Source: Neelides folsomi (lineage: Eukaryota > Arthropoda > Collembola > Neelipleona > Neelidae). From it: 64,000 bases of DNA. Below the pieces are notes generated by a model that was not told the DNA's origin, did no database searches, and saw nothing but the letters and a program-made list of their open reading frames with translations. The stretch is from positions 21,618 to 85,617 of the forward strand of contig JAQGBZ010000276.1 in the NCBI GenBank assembly GCA_034687125.1, given 5' to 3'. Below, piece after piece: positions 59,829 through 64,000 of the stretch (positions are counted from its first letter, which is position 1; the number at the start of each line of letters is the position of its first letter). Made by a program: the position numbers and the translations under genes.

Positions 59829-61195
59829 ATGACAACTCTTAAAACCGATGGATCGCTCGGGGAATTCATCGTCTCTGAGAGATATCGCCTCGTTAGGAAA
59901 TTGGGAAGCGGATCCTTCGGAGAAATCTTTTTAGGAATCAGCGTCACAAATGGAGAAGAAGTATGAATAAACATTAATCTAAATTATGTATATTAATTTA
60001 AACCCTTGTTATATTTAAAATTTATTATTATGAAATAGGTCGCAGTTAAACTTGAAAAAGTGGGAGCACGCCATCCTCAACTTCTCTATGAGTCCAAAGT
60101 TTACCGACAATTGGCAGGCGGATTGGGAATTCCTCACGTTCGTCATTATGGAACAGAAAAAGAGTACAATGTTTTAGTGATGGATCTTCTCGGACCTTCG
60201 CTCGAAGATTTGCTAAATTATTGTTCTAGGCATTTCTCGCTCAAGACAGTTCTCATGCTGACGGATCAAATGATTTCCAGGGTTGAATTTCTCCATACCA
60301 AGAATTTCATTCATAGAGACATCAAGCCAGACAATTTCCTAATGGGGATTGGACGACATTGCAATAAAGTCTATCTTATTGACTACGGGTTATCAAAGGT
60401 CCATTTACAACATAAGTTTCTAGCATTTGAGATTTCTAATACCAATATCACATTAAAATTATTATTAAATTAAGAACATAATTAATAATCGGCTATTTTA
60501 TGTATAATTTAATCATTATTATTTTACAATAGAAATACAGAGATTCTAGAACACGTCATCACATTCCATACAGAGAGGATAAAAATTTAACTGGAACTGC
60601 TCGTTATGCCTCAATTAATGCTCATTTAGGAATTGAACAATCAAGACGCGATGATATGGAATCCCTCGGTTATGTCTTTGTCTACTTTTTAAATGGAAGT
60701 TTACCGTGGCAAGGACTCAAAGCCGCAACAAAAGCACAAAAATATGAAAAAATTTGCGAAAAGAAAATGTCCACCACGGTTGAAACTCTTTGCAAGGTAT
60801 TTAAAAAGTTTAATCGTTAAGTCGAGTACTAAAAATCTCAATAAAATCTTATCGAACGTTTTTACACCATATGCTAATTTATTTAAAATGTTATGAATTT
60901 ACTCTTTTGTTTTAAACTAACTTATTAAATGTAATTTTTATTGATTTAGAGCTATCCATTTGAATTCGTAATGTATTTGAATTATGCGAGAGGATTGAGG
61001 TTCGAAGAAGTTCCCGACTATATGTACACACGACAACTCTTTAGGATTCTGTTCCGAACACTTGGGCAAATGTACGACTTCAACTTTGACTGGACGATGT
61101 TGAAGTTGAAGGTGGAGGGGAAGGATGGAACTTCATCAGATAGAAAGAAGAAGGAACGAGACAGAAGAACAGTCTCTTCCTTCACAAGGACTTAA
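59829..61195 (+). CDS. CSNK1A1: Casein kinase 1 alpha-like Ser/Thr kinase
   Basis: Constitutive acidophilic kinase acting in Wnt, Hedgehog and circadian signalling. Four phase-0 exons (59829-59960, 60039-60398, 60533-60796, 60950-61195) give 333 residues. Landmarks: Gly loop [12 protein letters not shown] (26-31), catalytic Lys48 in [15 protein letters not shown] with Asp138, DYG (Asp159) in place of the usual CK1 [23 protein letters not shown] (the CK1 signature replacing APE), and DWTMLKLK at the end of the kinase domain. The short C-terminal tail fits CK1-alpha rather than delta/epsilon. Substitutions such as the Tyr in DYG and SRVEFLH suggest a diverged or second CK1-alpha copy. The short intergenic distance to WDR83 (0.5 kb) has no evident significance. 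Confidence 0.93.
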
Positions 61196-61688
61196 TTAAT
61201 TCCCCACTATCCACTCATACATATCCAATCTTGTATAACGAGGTTATAAAACAACCATGTATGAATTTTAGATTAATAATAAGTTCAGATAAGGATAACT
61301 ATTAAGATTAGGTGCTAAAATATTTATTTAAACGATGAATCTGTTAAATAATACCAATTAGATTTAAACAATTTGAAATTCCATCAAAAATTAAAAATTA
61401 TCAATGTGAAAATAAAATAAATATATCACAATCTTGCATAAAAATTACATTGATTGATGTGATAAAAGTGCAAGTGAGTGGGTCAAAAAACCTTTGTTGC
61501 TTTTCATGCATTTAATTAAGCAAAAGTGAGAGTTATTTAACCAAATCTTTAACCTGCGACTGAACCATCAACGAATTCAAATCCCGGTTTAAAGAAATAA
61601 GAAATAACTTGAATAGAAAAAAGAAGAAATAAGCTAAATTACATTAAAAGATCTTTTCTTAATATAAATAATTATTACTTTAATTTAA
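61196..61688. other. Intergenic between CK1 and WDR83
   Basis: AT-rich DNA of 0.5 kb holding the CK1 3' region and the WDR83 promoter. No distinct motif seen. Confidence 0.5.
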
Positions 61689-62793
61689 ATGGCTTCATCA
61701 TCATCACAAAAGAAATATAAATTAATCAAATTATTCAAATGCAATCAAGGTGCTTTACGAGCTGTTAGATACAATGGTAAGTATTAAGGGTTTTTAACAC
61801 ATTTAAAATACTTTAAATATATTCAAATCAATTTCAAAAGTTAATCAAAATAAATATAATATCAGCAAGTGATTTCCAAATAGTATAACCGTATAACCAA
61901 TCTAATATAAGATAATTTTCTAATATTGTTTATTCCAATTATGTTTAGTTGATGGAGAGTATTTATTTACCTGCGGGGCTGACAGAACATTCAAGTTATG
62001 GAACATAGCAAAGTCTCTTCAAATTGCCAATTTCCAAGGCCACTCTGGACCCGTCCTCGATGCACGAGGCTCCTGCGACAATGCACAAATCCTCTCTGGT
62101 TCGACCGACAAAAATGTGAGTTTGTGGGATGTGTCGACTGGGCGAATGGTCCGTCGGTTTCGGGGTCATGTCTCTTCAATCACTTCTGTCATTTTCAATG
62201 AAGAATCCTCAGTTGGGATCTCTGGAGCTCAAGATAACAGCGTCAAGCTATGGGACTTGAGATCCAGAGGAGAAAAGCCAATTCAAACTCTAGACGAAAT
62301 GAAAGATTCAGTGACATCAATGGCCATTACAGATGTCAAAATCCTAGTTGGGTCCTCTGATGGCTTCACATACGCTTATGACATCAGACAAGGAACAATG
62401 TCAGTGGATGCCTTCGGTGAGCCAGTGAGTTGTGTTGCTGTGAGCAGAGACAAAGCGAGTCATTTGGTTGGAGTCGCTGATGGGACAGTTAAACTTGTAG
62501 ATTCAGACCAAGGAACATTGCTCGCTTCATATAAAGGTCATTGTCCAGAGAAATTCCGAGATTATCGAATTGAAGTTGCCTTTGATTATGCGGATGAATC
62601 GGTGATTGCTGGAAGTCCAATTGGGAGGATTTTCATTTGGGACCTCGTGAGTGAGAAAATTATTGAAGAATTGGACCCTGGGACGACTCACGCTGTTGTC
62701 TCACTCGCCGCTCATCCTACCAAATTCCAAATTGTTGCTGCTTCTGGAATGGAAGTCACAGTGTTTGGTGTTGAGGAGGACGATGAAACATGA
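61689..62793 (+). CDS. WDR83: WDR83 / MORG1, seven-bladed WD40 scaffold
   Basis: WD-repeat scaffold known in other animals to organise ERK modules and to associate with spliceosomes. Two exons (61689-61776, 61949-62793), phase 1, give 310 residues, matching the family's ~315. Diagnostic stretches are NQGALRAVRYN, LFTCGADRTFKLWN, VLDARGSCDNAQILSGSTDK, VSLWDVSTGRMVRRFRGH, KPIQTLDEMKDSVTSM, SYKGH and IFIWDLVSEKI. Seven repeats can be counted. The start ATG is preceded by AT-rich leader with no earlier in-frame ATG in the exon. No oddities. Confidence 0.93.
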
Positions 62794-64000
62794 AGTGTTA
62801 TGATAATACTTTACTTTATATTTTATATTGACTTTTTTATTTTTTTATTTTATAAAACTTAAAATAACGCAAAATAATTAAGAATTTTTGAGAAATAAAC
62901 TTTTGTATTACACTCATTTATATCAAACGCTACAATTAACATTTTTAAATCTACATTGTGAGAATTGAGAAAATAAAGTAGGAGAAAAGAGAATGGAAGA
63001 TTTGATGGTATTGAAGGAGCGACGAAGCTTGTGATTTTCTTGGGTGACCGCCGTCATCGGGGTAAATCCATTTGCCAAAAAATCCTGGAATTGCATCAGT
63101 AATGGTTGAGGAATTGTAACCAGCTTCAAACTGTAAACATTCGTATATTAATTAGCATTTTCATATTGACAGATTACAGATATTGTGGATTCAAAAAGAA
63201 GCACATTAATTATTAGCTAAAAATACATACACTCGCTTTCACAGCGATAGCCCATGTTTAATTTTTCCAATAATTAAGTCCATTCCTGTCTTAATAGTTA
63301 ATACGAAGATCAATATTCAGTACAACAGAGATAGCCAACCACATTGCAACGTCATTTGACATGATCGGAGTTGAATTGAAAATACAAAGCTTCAGGATAT
63401 GTTCGGAAGTAATTCTTATATATACTTATCTTCAAATTAAAAAAATGCAGAAATTTATCCAATTTACAGATCGAAAACAAGTCAATGGTAATGCTGAAGT
63501 AATGCCCTATCTTTTAACATTGTTCATAACCTATTAAAATCAAATCTGTCTAAGAACATCGGGTAGAAGCGATTTGATGAATTTTTTCTTCCATTAAAGT
63601 TGAGAACATTGAAAGATTGCCTTTGAACAATATATTCTGAAAATTTCAGATTTAATTGAGTTTCAAGGCTGCTGTTATGCCAAGAAATTTGACCTCCTCG
63701 CTTCTTTGTACTAAACATCGGTCTTCGTATTAACTCCGTGAAACCCATTTTCTCCTACTTTTCCTATGTTATTTATTAAAATTATTGTGAATTTGCAAAA
63801 TTAATCCATAACTTAGATACTTTTGCAATCCTAGTGATCTTAAGGTCTCAATGAGCTAATTGGTGATTTTCCATCATTACTCATTATTGACCCTTACGCC
63901 ATTCTGCGATTGGAACGAATTTTATATTGAAATTTGATTTTTGTAGTTGAAATGATCCATATGGAACACATTTCAAAAAGTTTCATCTTCAAATTCGTAT
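62794..64000. other. Right-hand end; possible minus-strand terminal exon at 62951-63130
   Basis: WDR83 3' region, then AT-rich DNA to the window edge. A minus-strand exon-like block at 62951-63130 begins after a clear acceptor (TGTTTACAG) and is open in two frames: FEAGYNSSTITDAIPGFFGK...ILTM ending at 62951, or LKLVTIPQPLLMQFQDFLAN... ending further left at 62923. A short 5' exon MGYRCESE near 63252 would fit the second. Neither product is recognised. A 74-codon minus frame at 63524-63748 is also unassigned. Confidence 0.3.

Noticed and set aside
1-64000. Bacterial-type features such as operons, CRISPR arrays or ribosome binding sites
   Set aside because: The sequence is plainly nuclear DNA of an animal with spliced genes; no direct-repeat array with regular spacers was seen.

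Overview
The window is nuclear DNA of a small-genome animal, most likely an arthropod. The genes are split by GT-AG introns, mostly 50-350 bp, the intergenic DNA is AT-rich, and the protein families are metazoan: DmX/Rabconnectin-3, SYD-1/RhoGAP100F, a CIS/SOCS2-type SOCS, CK1-alpha and WDR83. A secreted NPC2/group-2-mite-allergen-like ML protein and a DUF4789-like Cys-rich secreted protein hint at a mite or another chelicerate or crustacean. I cannot fix the species from the sequence. All exon models below were built by eye from reading frame, splice signals and phase continuity.

Layout. 1-8651 (minus): the 5' half of a DmX-like gene, running off the left edge, with 13 phase-consistent exons. 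Its one large intron (4403-7294) holds two complete plus-strand genes: a small single-pass membrane protein and an acyl-protein thioesterase (LYPLA). 9161-10721 (minus): a spliced Tc1/mariner-type transposase gene. 14433-33933 (plus): a SYD-1/RhoGAP100F gene (PDZ, C2, RhoGAP, then a repeat-rich and Pro-rich tail) with two candidate first exons about 8.5 kb apart and an unexplained frame change after the GAP domain. 36828-38685: an ML-domain secreted protein (plus) with a clear TATA/initiator promoter, convergent with a 16-cysteine secreted protein (minus). 39313-42031: a degenerate DUF4806-like gene flanked by TACGTA-rich DNA. 42322-43374 (plus): a four-TM protein with a perfect CRE upstream. 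43375-52102: a gene-poor stretch. 52449-55281 (plus): a SOCS gene with two STAT-type motifs upstream. 56919-57869 (plus): two adjacent two-exon genes for very small secreted peptides with the same intron phase. 58392-59210 (plus): a Myb/SANT-like gene with an apparent one-base frame break. 59829-61195 (plus): CK1-alpha. 61689-62793 (plus): WDR83/MORG1.

The genes do not form an operon or a single pathway. Several act in signalling or membrane trafficking: V-ATPase assembly (DmX), depalmitoylation (LYPLA), synapse assembly (SYD-1), JAK/STAT feedback (SOCS), Wnt/Hedgehog kinase activity (CK1) and MAPK scaffolding/splicing (WDR83). The newest-looking material is the pair of tiny secreted peptides, the spliced transposase, the nested genes and the SYD-1 frame change.
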